A DNA stretch of 64,000 nt from Gammaproteobacteria bacterium (GCA_003164785.1 PLUE01000034.1:1-64000); one strand, 5' to 3'; shown: positions 45,535 to 56,904, counted from the first letter of the stretch. Notes: generated from the sequence alone by a model not told the origin. A program made the numbers and translations.

Positions 45535-46905
45535 TTAAGAGGCGGCCGGAAAGCGCACCGCGACCCGGAGTCCGGGGCCCGGAGGTTGGCCGCCCCGCAG
45601 GACGGCGCGGCGCGCGCCGTCCTGCGGGCTGCCGCGGGCAGCGTCGTCCGCATCATCCAGGGTGACGAGTGCTCCGTGGCGCTCGGCGATGGCCTTGACG
45701 ATGGCGAGCCCGAGGCCGGTGCCGCTCTCCTGCCGGGCGGCGCGCCGATAGAAACGGTCGAATACCCGCTCCCTGTCGGCGGCCGCGATTCCGGGGCCAT
45801 CATCGACCACTTCCAGCAGCGCCCCGCCGGCGGTCGGCCTGCAGCGGACGTCGACGGCGCCGCCGATTGGCGTATATCGCACTGCATTGTCCAGCAGATT
45901 GCGGACGAGAATCCGCAGCGATTCTCGATCGGCGCGGACGAGGGCGCCGGGCTGGGCCTGCAGGCCGAGATCAATGTCGCGAGCCGCCGCCAGGACATGG
46001 GTGTCCTTGATCCCCTCGGCCGCGACGCTTGCCAAATCCAGCAACTCGAGTTCGACGGCGCCTTGCTGGGGATCGCTCCGGGCCAGGGCGAGCAACTGTT
46101 CGGCCAGATGGATCGCGCGTTCGATGGCGTCGCCCAGCCGGGCGCGAGCGTCGACCCAGGCGTCCAAGTCCGGCGCGCGATCCAATAATTGCAGCTGCAG
46201 GCGCAGCGCCGTCAGCGGTGACCGTAATTCATGAGCGGCGTCGGCGATGAAGTTGCGTTGGACCGCGAACGCTTCGCGCAGTCGCGCCAGCAGCCGGTTC
46301 AGTTCGGCCACGAGCGGATCGATCTCGCGCGGCAGGTTGTCGGTGGCCAGGGGTGTGAGACTGCGCGCATCGCGCCGCTGGATGTCGGCGGTCAACCGTC
46401 GCAGCGGAAGCAGTCCGCGGCCGACGGTCCACGCGACGAACACGATCATCACGGGCAGCAGCAGAATCAGGGGGATCACGATGCGCAGCGCCGCCGCACG
46501 TGCCAGGCGTTCGCGTACGCGGACGGGCTGGGCGATTTGAATCACCCCGTCGCCGGTCTGCAGACCGTAGGCGCGCCACGCCTGCCCCTGCAGGGACAGG
46601 TCGGCATAGCCCAGCACGGTTCGATTGATCATCGGCAATCCTGGCCGCGAGAGGTACATGCGCGAGCCGAACAAATCCCAGATCTGGATCACGAAATCCA
46701 CGTCGCCCTGGTCCGGGGGGATCTCGATGCGCGGCGCGAGGGTTATCTGGCCGCGCAGCGACAGCGCCATCTGGCGCAGTTGATAATCGAACAGCGTCGA
46801 GGTCTCGTTGAGCACGCGGCGATAGGTGATGGTGGCCGTGAGGACGGAGACGATGGCCACCAGCACGATCAACGCCAACAGCAGGCGATTGCGAATCGAT
46901 CTCAT
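45535..46905 (-). CDS. Sensor histidine kinase (QseC/PmrB-like)
   Basis: FIADAAHELRSPLTALRLQLQLL; LLDNAVRYTPIGGAVDV; SGTGLGLAIVKAIAERHGA. Confidence 0.9.
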   Translation of the reverse strand: MRSIRNRLLLALIVLVAIVSVLTATITYRRVLNETSTLFDYQLRQMALSLRGQITLAPRIEIPPDQGDVDFVIQIWDLFGSRMYLSRPGLPMINRTVLGYADLSLQGQAWRAYGLQTGDGVIQIAQPVRVRERLARAAALRIVIPLILLLPVMIVFVAWTVGRGLLPLRRLTADIQRRDARSLTPLATDNLPREIDPLVAELNRLLARLREAFAVQRNFIADAAHELRSPLTALRLQLQLLDRAPDLDAWVDARARLGDAIERAIHLAEQLLALARSDPQQGAVELELLDLASVAAEGIKDTHVLAAARDIDLGLQAQPGALVRADRESLRILVRNLLDNAVRYTPIGGAVDVRCRPTAGGALLEVVDDGPGIAAADRERVFDRFYRRAARQESGTGLGLAIVKAIAERHGALVTLDDADDAARGSPQDGARRAVLRGGQPPGPGLRVAVRFPAAS

Positions 46906-47561
46906 GTCTTCGGCACGAAGTAGCCGACGCCGCGCAGCGTTCGAATGACGTCGCTGCCGAGCTTGCGCCGCAGGCCATGGATGTACACCTCGACCGCGTT
47001 GCTGCCGATGGGCTCATCCCAGCCGTAGAGGCGGTCCTCGAGTTGCGAGCGCGACAGCACCGCGCCCGGCCGCTGCAGCAGCGCTTCGAGCACCGCATAC
47101 TCGTGTGCCGAGACGTTGACCGGTACGCCGGCCTGCTCGACCGTATGGGTGACGGGATCGAGCCGCAAGGCACCATGCTGAATGCTCGTATCGGCGCGTC
47201 CGCTCGCCCGGCGCAGTACCGAGCGCACGCGCGCCATCAATTCGTCGAGATCGAAGGGCTTGACGATGTAGTCGTCGGCGCCGGCGTCGAGGCCGGCGAT
47301 CCGGCTGCGGATCTCGTCGCGGGCGGTCAGGATGATCACCGGCGTCGCGTCTCCCCGTCGCCGCAACCCGCGCAGCACCTCGATGCCGTCCTGCTGCGGC
47401 AGGCCGAGGTCCAGCAACACCAGGTCGAAGACCGTGGCATGCAGCGCGCCGCTCGCGCTCCTGCCATCGCTGGTCCAATCGACCGCGAACCCTGACTGGC
47501 GCAGCGCCGTCTGCAGGCCCTGGGCGATCATGCCATCGTCTTCAACCAGCAGGACACGCAT
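46902..47561 (-). CDS. OmpR-family response regulator (QseB/PmrA-like)
   Basis: MRVLLVEDDGMIAQGLQTALRQSGFAVDW, LDLGLPQQDGIEVLRGLR, KPFDLDELMARVRSVLRR, IRTLRGVGYFVPK; ATGA overlap with kinase. Confidence 0.92.
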   Translation of the reverse strand: MRVLLVEDDGMIAQGLQTALRQSGFAVDWTSDGRSASGALHATVFDLVLLDLGLPQQDGIEVLRGLRRRGDATPVIILTARDEIRSRIAGLDAGADDYIVKPFDLDELMARVRSVLRRASGRADTSIQHGALRLDPVTHTVEQAGVPVNVSAHEYAVLEALLQRPGAVLSRSQLEDRLYGWDEPIGSNAVEVYIHGLRRKLGSDVIRTLRGVGYFVPKT

Positions 47562-47577
47562 CGACCCGCCGCACGAG

Positions 47578-48291
47578 CTATGTCGCGGTCGATCCGGAGA
47601 CCGATCCGTCCGGGCCTGCCGGCCCATCCGTCTCGACCTCGAGCGGTCCCATCGACGCCAGGCGTCTGCGGCTGGCGTCGAATACGCCCTGGAACTGATT
47701 GCAGACGATGCAAAACAGATCGGCCGTGCGCTCCGCGTCGTACGCGGCGGAGTGGGCCGACGCCGTATCCCATTCACCGCCCGACGCGAGCGTGGCGCGC
47801 ATCAGCACGGTCTGCCCGAAGGCGACGCCGCCGAGCGTCGCCGTGTCGAAGCTCGTGAACGGGTGGAAGGGATTGCGTTTGATCTGGGTGCGGGCCACCG
47901 CCGCGTTCAAGAAATTCAAATCGAAAAAGGAGTTGTGGCCGACGAGCACTGCGCGTGTGCAATCGGCCGCGCGTATGGCCTTTCTGACCTCGTTGAAGAT
48001 GCGTTGCAACGCATCTTCCTCCTGGATCGCGAGGCGCAGCGGATGATGCGGATCGATGCCGGTCACCGCCATCGAGGCGGGTTCCAGATTGGCGCCGGGG
48101 AACGGCACGACGTGATGGCGGAAGGTTTCGCCGCGCGCCAGCGTGCCGTCGCTGCGCATTTCAAGGAACACCGCGGCGATTTCCAGCAGCGCATCGGTCT
48201 GCGAGTTGAACCCGCCGGTTTCGACGTCGATGACCACGGGCAGGAAGCCGCGGAAACGGGTGGCGAAAGTGATGGGCGGAAGCTGGCTCAT
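47578..48291 (-). CDS. rnt: Ribonuclease T
   Basis: [73 protein letters not shown]. Confidence 0.92.
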   Translation of the reverse strand: MSQLPPITFATRFRGFLPVVIDVETGGFNSQTDALLEIAAVFLEMRSDGTLARGETFRHHVVPFPGANLEPASMAVTGIDPHHPLRLAIQEEDALQRIFNEVRKAIRAADCTRAVLVGHNSFFDLNFLNAAVARTQIKRNPFHPFTSFDTATLGGVAFGQTVLMRATLASGGEWDTASAHSAAYDAERTADLFCIVCNQFQGVFDASRRRLASMGPLEVETDGPAGPDGSVSGSTAT

Positions 48292-49334
48292 GCTCGTGCC
48301 GCGGAGGCAATGCGCCATGCAATGCTTTCGCCGCTGCGATAAGGCACCAGGGTGCCGTTGCCGAATTCGTAGGATAGTGGTGACACCCAAGACTCCTTGA
48401 TCAAGGTGATGACGTCGTCGTGACGCGGCAAACCGTAAAAATCCGCGCCAAAATGACTCGCGAAGCCCTGCAGTCGATCGAGGCGTCCCGCCTGCTCGAA
48501 AGCCTCCGCATACAACTCGATCGCCGCATGCGCGGTGAACATGCCTGCACAACCACAGGCATTTTCCTTTGTCGTCCGCTCGTGCGGAGCGCTGTCGGTG
48601 CCGAGAAAATAGCGCGGGTTGCCGCTCGTGGCCGCATTCAACAGGGCGATCCGATCCTCCTCGCGCTTGAGGATGGGCAGGCAATAATAGTGCGGTCTGA
48701 TGCCGCCGGAAAAGATCGCGTTGCGATTGTGCAGCAGATGTTGCGGCGTGATCGTGGCCGCGACGCCGGCGCGGGCGTTGCCCACGAAATCGACTGCGCG
48801 CGCGGTCGTGATGTGTTCGAACACCACCTTCAACGTCGGGAAGCGCTCGAGCAGCGGGGCCAAGACCGCATCGATGAAGTGCGACTCGCGGTCGAAAACG
48901 TCGATCTGCGCGCCCGGCGTCTCACCGTGCACCAGCAGCGGCATGCCGAGTTCCTCCATGCGCGCGAGCGTCGGGTACACGTGTCGTATATCGGTGACGC
49001 CGGCATCGGAATGGGTGGTGGCGCCGGCCGGATACAACTTGACGCCATGGACGAATCCGCAGGCCTTCGCGCGCCCGATCTCCTCGGGCGGCATGTTGTT
49101 CGTCAGATACAACGTCATGAGCGGCTCGAAACGGCTTCCGGCCGGCAATGCGGCGAGAATGCGTTCACGATAAGCGGCCGCGAGCGCCGTCGACGTGATC
49201 GCGGCCTTCAGATTCGGCATGACGATGGCCCGGCCGAATTGCGCGGCCGTGAATGCCGCCACCGCGTTCAGCGATGCGCCATCGCGCAAGTGCACGTGCC
49301 AGTCGTCGGGCCTGTGTATCGTCAGCGCGTTCAA
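48288..49334 (-). CDS. pyrC: Dihydroorotase (class II)
   Basis: [82 protein letters not shown] start at 49334 inferred. Confidence 0.93.
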   Translation of the reverse strand: MNALTIHRPDDWHVHLRDGASLNAVAAFTAAQFGRAIVMPNLKAAITSTALAAAYRERILAALPAGSRFEPLMTLYLTNNMPPEEIGRAKACGFVHGVKLYPAGATTHSDAGVTDIRHVYPTLARMEELGMPLLVHGETPGAQIDVFDRESHFIDAVLAPLLERFPTLKVVFEHITTARAVDFVGNARAGVAATITPQHLLHNRNAIFSGGIRPHYYCLPILKREEDRIALLNAATSGNPRYFLGTDSAPHERTTKENACGCAGMFTAHAAIELYAEAFEQAGRLDRLQGFASHFGADFYGLPRHDDVITLIKESWVSPLSYEFGNGTLVPYRSGESIAWRIASAARA

Positions 49335-50905
49335 CTGCTCGTCGCCTTCGCGGACCCCGCCGCCTTGGCGGGCCACCCGCGTCGCAGCAGGTCGAGCGTG
49401 TAGCGGACGCCGAACCCTGTGATTTCCGAGGAAATGTGCGCGAGCCCACCGTGCCTCGAGCCCGCCGCCAGATCCAAATGCAGCCAGGCGATGTCCTGGG
49501 GCACGAAGCGATTCAGAAATCGTGCCGCGAGGATGTGATCGCCCTTGCCGTCGACGGCGCATTGCAGCACGTCGGCGACCGAGCTTTCCAGGTCCGAATC
49601 GAAATCGGCATCCATCGGAAAGCACCACACCCGCTCGCCGCTGCTGGTTCCCGCCGCTTCGATGAAGTCGCGTGCCTCAGGCCGGTTGGTGAATGCGCCG
49701 CTGTAGCGCTCGGTCAGCGCGGAGACGCACGCGCCCGTCAACGTTGCGTAGTCGATGATGGCGCGTGGCCGGGTGCTCGCGGCCAGGCTCAGCGCGTCCG
49801 CCAACACCATGCGACCCTCGGCGTCCGTGTGGATCACTTGAATGGTCGTGCCGTTGTGGGCGCGGACCACGTCTTGGGGCTTGTAGGCCAGCGGCCCGGT
49901 GCGATTCTCGGTAATCGCCAACCAGCAGTCCACGGCCAGCGGCGAACGCAGCGCATGCAGGGCATACAGGCTGCCGAGAGCGACCGCGCTGCCCTCCATG
50001 TCGATGTGCATATCGAGCATGCCCTTGTGAGTCTTGAGGTTCGTGCCGCCGGTGTCGAAACAAATTCCCTTGCCGACGAGACTGACGAGCGGCGATGTGC
50101 TATTGCGCGCTTTGGCGCGGCCGGCGGCGACGCCCGGCGTGGGGACGCCCCGCCGATACACCAACTGGATGATTCCGGCGTCGCGGGTGCCGTTGCCCTG
50201 GGAGACGGCCAGAAATGCGCCGGCGCCGAGGCGTTTCAATTGCGCCTCGCCATAGAACTTGAAGCCCAGGCCGAGGTGCCGGGCCAAATCCTGCACCAAA
50301 CGTCGATATCCCGATGCATCGAGCGTGTTCGGCGGCAATGCGGTCAACCAGCGCGCGAGGTTGTTTCCGGCGGCGGTTGCGAGGGTCAGATCGAGATCGG
50401 GCAGCTTGCCCGTCCCGACGATTTCCATGTGCGTGAGCCGCTCATGTTGACCCGGAGTGCTCTTGAACGTGGCGAAGCGGAATGCGGCGGCCTCCAGCGC
50501 GGCGATCGTCGCGTTGAGCGTCGCGTCCAGTGCGCTTTTGGCGCATCCCTGGCTCGAAATGACGATTCCATCCGGTTCGCCGTCGAGTGCGGTGCGTGCC
50601 AGTTTCCCGGCGGCTTGCAGCCGCTGAAAGGTGCTGCCGGCGTCGGCAAGGCATACGGCAATCAAGGTGGTCTGTGCGCGCGGTCCCACTTTGAGCTGCA
50701 CGCTGTCGCCAGGCTTGCGGGGCTTCGCCTGATAAAGATCACGCAGCAGGCCGCCAAACGGCAGGGCGGCCCAATCTCCGGCCGTGGGTGTGACGGGCAG
50801 GAATACGATTGCACAGGCGTAGCCGGCGAGTTTGGCCGCATTCAACCGTGCGCTGGTTTGGCGCACGGGCACGAGCAGGGATCCGAAGGGCAAGCGAGTC
50901 GGCAT
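49331..50905 (-). CDS. pepA: M17-family leucyl aminopeptidase
   Basis: LVGKGICFDTGGTNLKTHKGMLDMHIDMEGSAVAL, NTDAEGR-like HTDAEGRMVLADAL. Confidence 0.88.
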   Translation of the reverse strand: MPTRLPFGSLLVPVRQTSARLNAAKLAGYACAIVFLPVTPTAGDWAALPFGGLLRDLYQAKPRKPGDSVQLKVGPRAQTTLIAVCLADAGSTFQRLQAAGKLARTALDGEPDGIVISSQGCAKSALDATLNATIAALEAAAFRFATFKSTPGQHERLTHMEIVGTGKLPDLDLTLATAAGNNLARWLTALPPNTLDASGYRRLVQDLARHLGLGFKFYGEAQLKRLGAGAFLAVSQGNGTRDAGIIQLVYRRGVPTPGVAAGRAKARNSTSPLVSLVGKGICFDTGGTNLKTHKGMLDMHIDMEGSAVALGSLYALHALRSPLAVDCWLAITENRTGPLAYKPQDVVRAHNGTTIQVIHTDAEGRMVLADALSLAASTRPRAIIDYATLTGACVSALTERYSGAFTNRPEARDFIEAAGTSSGERVWCFPMDADFDSDLESSVADVLQCAVDGKGDHILAARFLNRFVPQDIAWLHLDLAAGSRHGGLAHISSEITGFGVRYTLDLLRRGWPAKAAGSAKATSS

Positions 50906-51102
50906 ATCAGTTAAACCGCAAGCGTATCGCGCGCATTCCGCTGGCAGATCCTTGCTTGACCGTAAAAAACCAAACCCCGAAGATAGCGCTGCTAAAATCG
51001 CAAGTGGCAGTTCGCGCATCGGCGCTGTAACGTGCCTGCCATCTTAACAGGACGCGTGGGTGTGTGCATGTGCGCATGCCCCTCGCATCAAGGCTTTTAA
51101 CT

Positions 51103-53766
51103 ATGACGCAACAATCCCCCTTCGAAGACATCGATCCGACCGAAACGCAGGAGTGGCTGGAGTCGATCGACTCCGTGCTGCGCGCGCAAGGGCCGGAGCG
51201 AGCACATTTTTTGCTCGAAAAACTGGTGGACTTCACCCGCCGTTCCGGCACCTACCTGCCGTTCAAACCGAATACGGCCTACCTCAACACCATTTCCAAA
51301 GCGCAGGAGCCGGAGTATCCCGGTGACCGTTCTCTGGAGCGCCGAAACGAGGCCTACATCCGCTGGAATGCGCTGGCGATGGTGGTGCAAGCCAACAAGG
51401 TGAGCTCCGAATACGGCGGGCACATCGCGAGCTACGCGTCGGCGGCGACCCTGTATGAGGTCGGATTCAACCATTTCTGGCGGGCGAAGAGCGCCGCGCA
51501 TCCGGGCGACATGGTGTTCATGCAGGGACATTCCGCCCCGGGCATCTATGCGCGCGCCTATCTGGAAGGCCGGTTGGACGAGAGCCAATTGCTGCGCTTT
51601 CGTCAGGAAGTGAAGGGCGGCGGCTTGTCCTCCTATCCGCATCCCTGGTTGATGCCCGACTTCTGGCAATTCCCGACCGTGTCCATGGGCTTGGGCCCGA
51701 TGACCGCCATCTTCCAGGCACGATTCGTGCGCTACCTCGAGCATCGCGGCATCGTGCCGCCCTCGGACCGCAAGGTTTGGGCCTTCCTCGGCGATGGAGA
51801 AATGGACGAACCCGAATCCATGGGCGCGCTCACCATGCCGGTGCGCGAGAAGCTGGACAATCTCATTTTCGTCATCAATTGCAACCTGCAGCGTCTCGAC
51901 GGCCCGGTGCGCGGCAACGGCAAGATCATTCAAGAACTCGAAGCGGCGTTTCTCGGCGCCGGCTGGAACGTCATCAAGGTCGTCTGGGGCTCGCGCTGGG
52001 ATCCGCTTCTGGAACGAGACCAGAAGGGTCTGCTCAAGCGCCTCATGGAAGAATGCGTGGACGGCGAATACCAGAACTTCAAATCGAAGGGTGGCGCCTA
52101 TACGCGCGAGCATTTCTTCGGCAAGTACCCCGAGCTGAAGGAAATGGTCGCGAACATGTCCGACGAGGAGATCTGGCGCCTGAACCGGGGCGGTCACGAT
52201 CCGCAAAAGGTCTATGCGGCATACGCCTCGGCGGTCGCACACAAGGGCGCGCCCACGGTGATCCTGGCGAAGACCGTCAAGGGATTCGGCCTCGGCAAGG
52301 CGGCCGAAGGGCTCAACTCCTCGCATCAACAAAAGAAGCTTGGCGAAGAGGCGCTGCGCGAAGTTCGCGATCGCTTCAACATCCAGATCTCCGACGAGGA
52401 GATCAAGGGTCTGACGTTCAGAAAACCGGCCCTCGACAGCGAGGAGCTGAAATATCTTCAGGATCATCGCGCTGCGCTGGGCGGTTACGTTCCTCAGCGC
52501 AGCACGTCGGCACCGCTCTTGGTGGTCCCGCCGCTCGAGACCTTCAGCGCGTTGCTCGAGGGAACGGGCGATCGCGAAATTTCCACCACCATGGCATTGG
52601 TCCGCATTCTGACGACGCTCATCAAGGACAAGAACGTCGGCAAGCACATCGTGCCCATCGTGCCCGATGAAGCGCGCACCTTCGGCATGGAGGGCATGTT
52701 CCGGCAGGTGGGCATCTATTCGTCGGTGGGACAGCTGTATACGCCCCAGGATGCCGACCAGCTGATGTTCTATCGCGAAGACAAGCAGGGCCAGATCCTG
52801 GAAGAGGGCATCAACGAAGCGGGAAGCCTGTGTTCCTGGCTGGCCGCCGCGACCGCGTATTCGAACCACGGCGTCAGCATGATTCCGTTTTACATCTACT
52901 ACTCTATGTTCGGGTTCCAGCGGGTCGGTGATTTCATCTGGGCCGCGGCGGACAGCCAGGCCCGGGGATTTCTGGTGGGCGGCACCGCCGGGCGCACCAC
53001 GCTCGCCGGCGAGGGGCTGCAGCATCAGGACGGCCACAGCCATCTGCTCGCGAGCACCGTGCCGAACTGCGTGGCCTACGATCCAACATATGCCTATGAG
53101 CTCGCCGTGATCGTGCAGGACGGCATGCGCCGCATGTATCACGCGCAGGAGAGCGTGTTCTATTACATCACCTGCATGAACGAGAACTATGCTCACCCGG
53201 CCATGCCGAGCGGCGTGGCGGAAGGCATCTTGAGCGGCATGTATCTGCTGCGCATCGGTGGTCGCGGCAAGGTGCGCGCGACGCTGTTCGGTTCAGGTAC
53301 GATCCTGCGCGAGGTGCTCGCCGCCGCCGAATTGCTGGAGAGTGATTATGGCGTGCCGGCCGACGTGTATTCGGTTACCAGCTTCAGCGAGCTGCGCCGG
53401 GACGCTCTCGCCATCGAGCGCTGGAACCTGCTGCATGCCGGTCAGCCGCAGAAGCAGAACTACATCCAGCAGGCGCTCGGCGATCGCGAAGGCCCCTTCA
53501 TCGCGGCGACCGATTACATGAAGACCGTGGCGGACCAAATCCGGCAATGGGTGCCGGGACGTTACGCGGTGCTCGGCACGGACGGCTTCGGCCGCAGCGA
53601 CTGCCGCGCGGAATTGCGCCGCTTCTTCGAAGTCGACCGTCATTACGTCGTCATCGCCGCCCTGAAGGCGCTGGCGGACGAAGGCAAGATCGACAAGAAG
53701 ACGGTCACGGAAGCGATGCAGACCTTCGGCATCGACCCGGAAAAACCCAACCCCTTGTCGGTTTAG
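51103..53766 (+). CDS. aceE: Pyruvate dehydrogenase E1 component (homodimeric)
   Basis: SPFEDIDPTETQEWLESIDSVL...FLGDGEMDEPESMGAL...VINCNLQRLDGPVRGNGKIIQELEA; NHGVSMIPFYIYYSMFGFQRVGD. Confidence 0.97.
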   Translation: MTQQSPFEDIDPTETQEWLESIDSVLRAQGPERAHFLLEKLVDFTRRSGTYLPFKPNTAYLNTISKAQEPEYPGDRSLERRNEAYIRWNALAMVVQANKVSSEYGGHIASYASAATLYEVGFNHFWRAKSAAHPGDMVFMQGHSAPGIYARAYLEGRLDESQLLRFRQEVKGGGLSSYPHPWLMPDFWQFPTVSMGLGPMTAIFQARFVRYLEHRGIVPPSDRKVWAFLGDGEMDEPESMGALTMPVREKLDNLIFVINCNLQRLDGPVRGNGKIIQELEAAFLGAGWNVIKVVWGSRWDPLLERDQKGLLKRLMEECVDGEYQNFKSKGGAYTREHFFGKYPELKEMVANMSDEEIWRLNRGGHDPQKVYAAYASAVAHKGAPTVILAKTVKGFGLGKAAEGLNSSHQQKKLGEEALREVRDRFNIQISDEEIKGLTFRKPALDSEELKYLQDHRAALGGYVPQRSTSAPLLVVPPLETFSALLEGTGDREISTTMALVRILTTLIKDKNVGKHIVPIVPDEARTFGMEGMFRQVGIYSSVGQLYTPQDADQLMFYREDKQGQILEEGINEAGSLCSWLAAATAYSNHGVSMIPFYIYYSMFGFQRVGDFIWAAADSQARGFLVGGTAGRTTLAGEGLQHQDGHSHLLASTVPNCVAYDPTYAYELAVIVQDGMRRMYHAQESVFYYITCMNENYAHPAMPSGVAEGILSGMYLLRIGGRGKVRATLFGSGTILREVLAAAELLESDYGVPADVYSVTSFSELRRDALAIERWNLLHAGQPQKQNYIQQALGDREGPFIAATDYMKTVADQIRQWVPGRYAVLGTDGFGRSDCRAELRRFFEVDRHYVVIAALKALADEGKIDKKTVTEAMQTFGIDPEKPNPLSV

Positions 53767-53776
53767 GCGAACAAAA

Positions 53777-55078
53777 GTGACAACTCCAATCGAAGTCTTG
53801 GTCCCCGACATTGGCGGTTTCAAAGATGTCAGTGTCATCGATGTATTGGTCAAAGATGGTCAGCAGGTCGACAAAGAGACGCCGCTCATCACCATCGAAA
53901 CCGAGAAGGCCGCCATGGACGTGCCGGCTCCCGCCGCGGGCCGCATCACTCAGGTCAAGCTCAAACAAGGCGACAAGGTTTCCGAGGGTTCGCTGATATT
54001 GCTCTTCGAACCTGCGGCGGCAGGCGCGCCGGCACCGGGCGCGGCCGCCGCGCCGGCGGCCGCGCCTGCTTCCGCGCCTGCTTCCGCTCCACCGGCCGCT
54101 GCGCCCGCCCCCGCAGCCGCGCGCGCGGCGTCCGTGGCGCGGCCGCCCGCTGCACGTGTGGTGACCACGATCGACGAGCGAGCCTTCTCGCGTGCCTATG
54201 CCAGTCCGTCGGTGCGTCAGTTCGCCCGGCAACTCGGCGCGGATCTCGGCAAGATCACGGGTACGGGGCCCAAGGCGCGCATCACGCAGGACGACGTGAA
54301 GGCGCACGTGAAGAGGATCCTCACCACGCCCGTCGCGCCGGTGTCGGCGCTGCCGAAAGTGCCGGAGGTCGACTTCTCCAAATACGGTGCGGTGGAAATC
54401 AAGCCGCTGTCGCGCATCCAGAAGATCTCCGGCGCGCGATTGCAGGCGAGTTGGATCAACCTGCCGCATGTCACGCAGCACGACGATGCCGACATCACGG
54501 ATCTCGAAGCCGCGCGATCGGGACTGAAGGCCCGGGCCGCGGCGGAAGAGGTCAAGCTCACGCCGCTGGTGTTCATCATCAAGGCCTGCGTGCTCGCGCT
54601 GCAGCAATTTCCGCGTTTCAACTCGTCGCTGGACGCCGCGGGTGAGAACCTGGTGCTGAAGCAGTACTGCCACATGGGGTTTGCGGCCGATACGCCGAAC
54701 GGCCTCGTGGTCCCGGTGATCCGGAATGCGGATCGGCTCGACATCTACCAGATCGCGCGGGCGCTCGCGGCGCTGTCGTCGAAGGCACGGGCCGGGAAGT
54801 TGACGGCGGCCGAAATGCAGGGCGGCTCGTTCACGGTCTCGAGCCTGGGCGGCATCGGCGGCACGGCGTTCACTCCCATCATCAATGCGCCGGAGGTCGC
54901 GATCCTGGGCGTTTCGAAATCCAGCGTGAAGCCGGTGTACGAGAATGGCGGGTTCATCCCGCGACTCATGTTGCCGCTTTCCCTCTCGTATGACCATCGG
55001 GTGATCGACGGCGCCGAGGCGGCGCGATTCGTGGTGTTTCTGGCCAAGACATTGAGCGATCCGAAGGTTTTACTATGA
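53777..55078 (+). CDS. aceF: Pyruvate dehydrogenase E2 (dihydrolipoyl acetyltransferase)
   Basis: Lipoyl domain TPLITIETEKAAMDVPAP, Ala/Pro linker, E3-binding SPSVRQFARQLGADL, catalytic SYDHRVIDGAEAARFV. Confidence 0.96.
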   Translation: MTTPIEVLVPDIGGFKDVSVIDVLVKDGQQVDKETPLITIETEKAAMDVPAPAAGRITQVKLKQGDKVSEGSLILLFEPAAAGAPAPGAAAAPAAAPASAPASAPPAAAPAPAAARAASVARPPAARVVTTIDERAFSRAYASPSVRQFARQLGADLGKITGTGPKARITQDDVKAHVKRILTTPVAPVSALPKVPEVDFSKYGAVEIKPLSRIQKISGARLQASWINLPHVTQHDDADITDLEAARSGLKARAAAEEVKLTPLVFIIKACVLALQQFPRFNSSLDAAGENLVLKQYCHMGFAADTPNGLVVPVIRNADRLDIYQIARALAALSSKARAGKLTAAEMQGGSFTVSSLGGIGGTAFTPIINAPEVAILGVSKSSVKPVYENGGFIPRLMLPLSLSYDHRVIDGAEAARFVVFLAKTLSDPKVLL

Positions 55079-56886
55079 GCGTCAGCGAGGTACGGGTCCC
55101 CGACCTGGGAGAGTCCAAGGGGGTCAACGTTCTCGAGGTGCTCGTGGCGAAGGGCGCCGAGATCCGCATCGATGACCCGCTCATCACGCTCGAGACCGAG
55201 AAGGCCTCGATGGACGTGCCGTCCCCGGTGGCCGGAATCATCGAATCCATCGACCTCAAGAAGGGGGACGAAGTCGTCGCCGGGACGCTGATCGCGATGG
55301 TCACGGTGGCGGAAGGCGCGGGTGTCGCCGCGACAGCGCCGGCCGCGAAAGCCGCCACGCCGGAAGCCACCGTGACGGCGCCGGTGACCGTACCGGCTGC
55401 CGCACCCGCCGCGGCTGCCGCGGCGCCCTACGGGGTACCCGACGCCGCGGGCGCCGCCGAGGGCAACAAGGAGCCGCCGCCACCGGGCGCGCTCGATCTG
55501 GTCGTGCTGGGCGCCGGCCCCGGCGGCTATACGGCCGCATTCCGTGCCGCCGATCTTGGGCTCAAGGTGACGTTGATCGAGCGCTGGCCCATGTTGGGCG
55601 GCGTCTGTTTGAACGTGGGATGCATCCCTTCCAAGGCGCTGCTGCACGCCGCCAAGGTGATCGAGGAGGCGCACGACATGGCTGCGTGCGGCATCACATT
55701 CGGTGCGCCCCAGATCGACCACGATCAATTGCGGGCCTGGAAGAACAAGGTCGTCAAGAAACTGGTCAACGGCCTCGGCGTGCTCGCCAAGCAGCGCAAG
55801 GTCGATGTGGTGCACGGTGAGGCGAAGTTCATCGGACCCTATTCATTGGAAGTGCAAACACCCGCGGGTCCGCGGCGGTTGGATTTCAAGCAATGCATCA
55901 TCGCGGCCGGATCCGAATCTGTGCGGCTGCCGGGCTTGCCGGACGATCCTCGGGTCATCGACTCCACGGGCGCGCTCGAAATACCGGCCGGCGTGAAGCG
56001 GCTGCTGGTGATCGGCGGCGGCATCATCGGGCTCGAGATGGCCTGTGTGTACGACGCGCTCGGCGTGAAGGTGAGCGTGGTCGAATTGAGCGACGGGCTC
56101 ATGCCCGGCACGGATCGCGATCTCGTGCGGCCGTTGCAGAAACGTATCGAGAAGCGCTACGAGCGCATTCTGCTGAAGACGAAGGTGTCGAAGCTCGAGC
56201 CGCATGCCGACGGGTTGCGCGCCACGTTCGACGGTCCGGACGCGCCGGAGCCGCAGGACTTCGACCGGGTGCTCGTCGCCGTGGGACGTTCCGCCAACGG
56301 CAACGCGATCAATGCCGGCGCCGCCGGCGTGCTCGTCGACAAGCGCGGCATCATCGGCGTCGACAAGCAGATGCGGACCAATGTTTCCCATATCTTCGCG
56401 ATCGGCGACATCGCCGGTGCGCCCATGTTGGCCCACAAGGCCACTCATGAAGCGAAGGTCGCCGCCGAGGTCGCCGCCGGGCACAAGGCCGCGTTCGACG
56501 CGCGCGGCATTCCCTCCGTCGCCTACACCGATCCGGAAATCGCCTGGGTCGGTGTCAATGAAACCGAGGCCAAGGCGCGCGGCATCGACTACGGCAAGGG
56601 TATGTTTCCGTGGGCCGCCAGCGGCCGTTCCCTCGCCATCAATCGCGACGAAGGGTTCACCAAGCTGCTGTTCGACAAGCAGACCCATCGGGTCATCGGC
56701 GGCGGGGTGGTCGGCACGAATGCCGGTGAATTGATCGCCGAGATCGGCCTCGCCATCGAGATGGGGGCGGACGCGGCGGACGTGGGCTTGACCATCCATG
56801 CGCACCCGACCTTGTCGGAAACCGTCGCCTTCTCCGCCGAAGCCTTCGAGGGCACGCTGACCGATCTGTACATCCCGAAACGCTAG
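55075..56886 (+). CDS. lpdA: Dihydrolipoyl dehydrogenase (E3) with N-terminal lipoyl domain
   Basis: Lipoyl LITLETEKASMDVPSPV, linker, then GGYTAAFRAADLGLKVTLIERWPMLGGVCLNVGCIPSKALLHAA and dimerisation end GADAADVGLTIHAHPTLSETVAFSAEAFEG. Confidence 0.96.
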   Translation: MSVSEVRVPDLGESKGVNVLEVLVAKGAEIRIDDPLITLETEKASMDVPSPVAGIIESIDLKKGDEVVAGTLIAMVTVAEGAGVAATAPAAKAATPEATVTAPVTVPAAAPAAAAAAPYGVPDAAGAAEGNKEPPPPGALDLVVLGAGPGGYTAAFRAADLGLKVTLIERWPMLGGVCLNVGCIPSKALLHAAKVIEEAHDMAACGITFGAPQIDHDQLRAWKNKVVKKLVNGLGVLAKQRKVDVVHGEAKFIGPYSLEVQTPAGPRRLDFKQCIIAAGSESVRLPGLPDDPRVIDSTGALEIPAGVKRLLVIGGGIIGLEMACVYDALGVKVSVVELSDGLMPGTDRDLVRPLQKRIEKRYERILLKTKVSKLEPHADGLRATFDGPDAPEPQDFDRVLVAVGRSANGNAINAGAAGVLVDKRGIIGVDKQMRTNVSHIFAIGDIAGAPMLAHKATHEAKVAAEVAAGHKAAFDARGIPSVAYTDPEIAWVGVNETEAKARGIDYGKGMFPWAASGRSLAINRDEGFTKLLFDKQTHRVIGGGVVGTNAGELIAEIGLAIEMGADAADVGLTIHAHPTLSETVAFSAEAFEGTLTDLYIPKR

Positions 56887-56904
56887 GGTCGAGGCCGGAC
56901 TCCG

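Noticed and set aside
51097-53196. 699-aa minus-strand ORF opposite aceE
   Set aside because: Antisense artefact of codon bias; His/Arg-rich composition without domain signals, whereas aceE is unmistakable.
53950-54168. Ala/Pro-rich repetitive stretch as a nucleotide repeat element
   Set aside because: Explained by the flexible interdomain linker of the PDH E2 protein.
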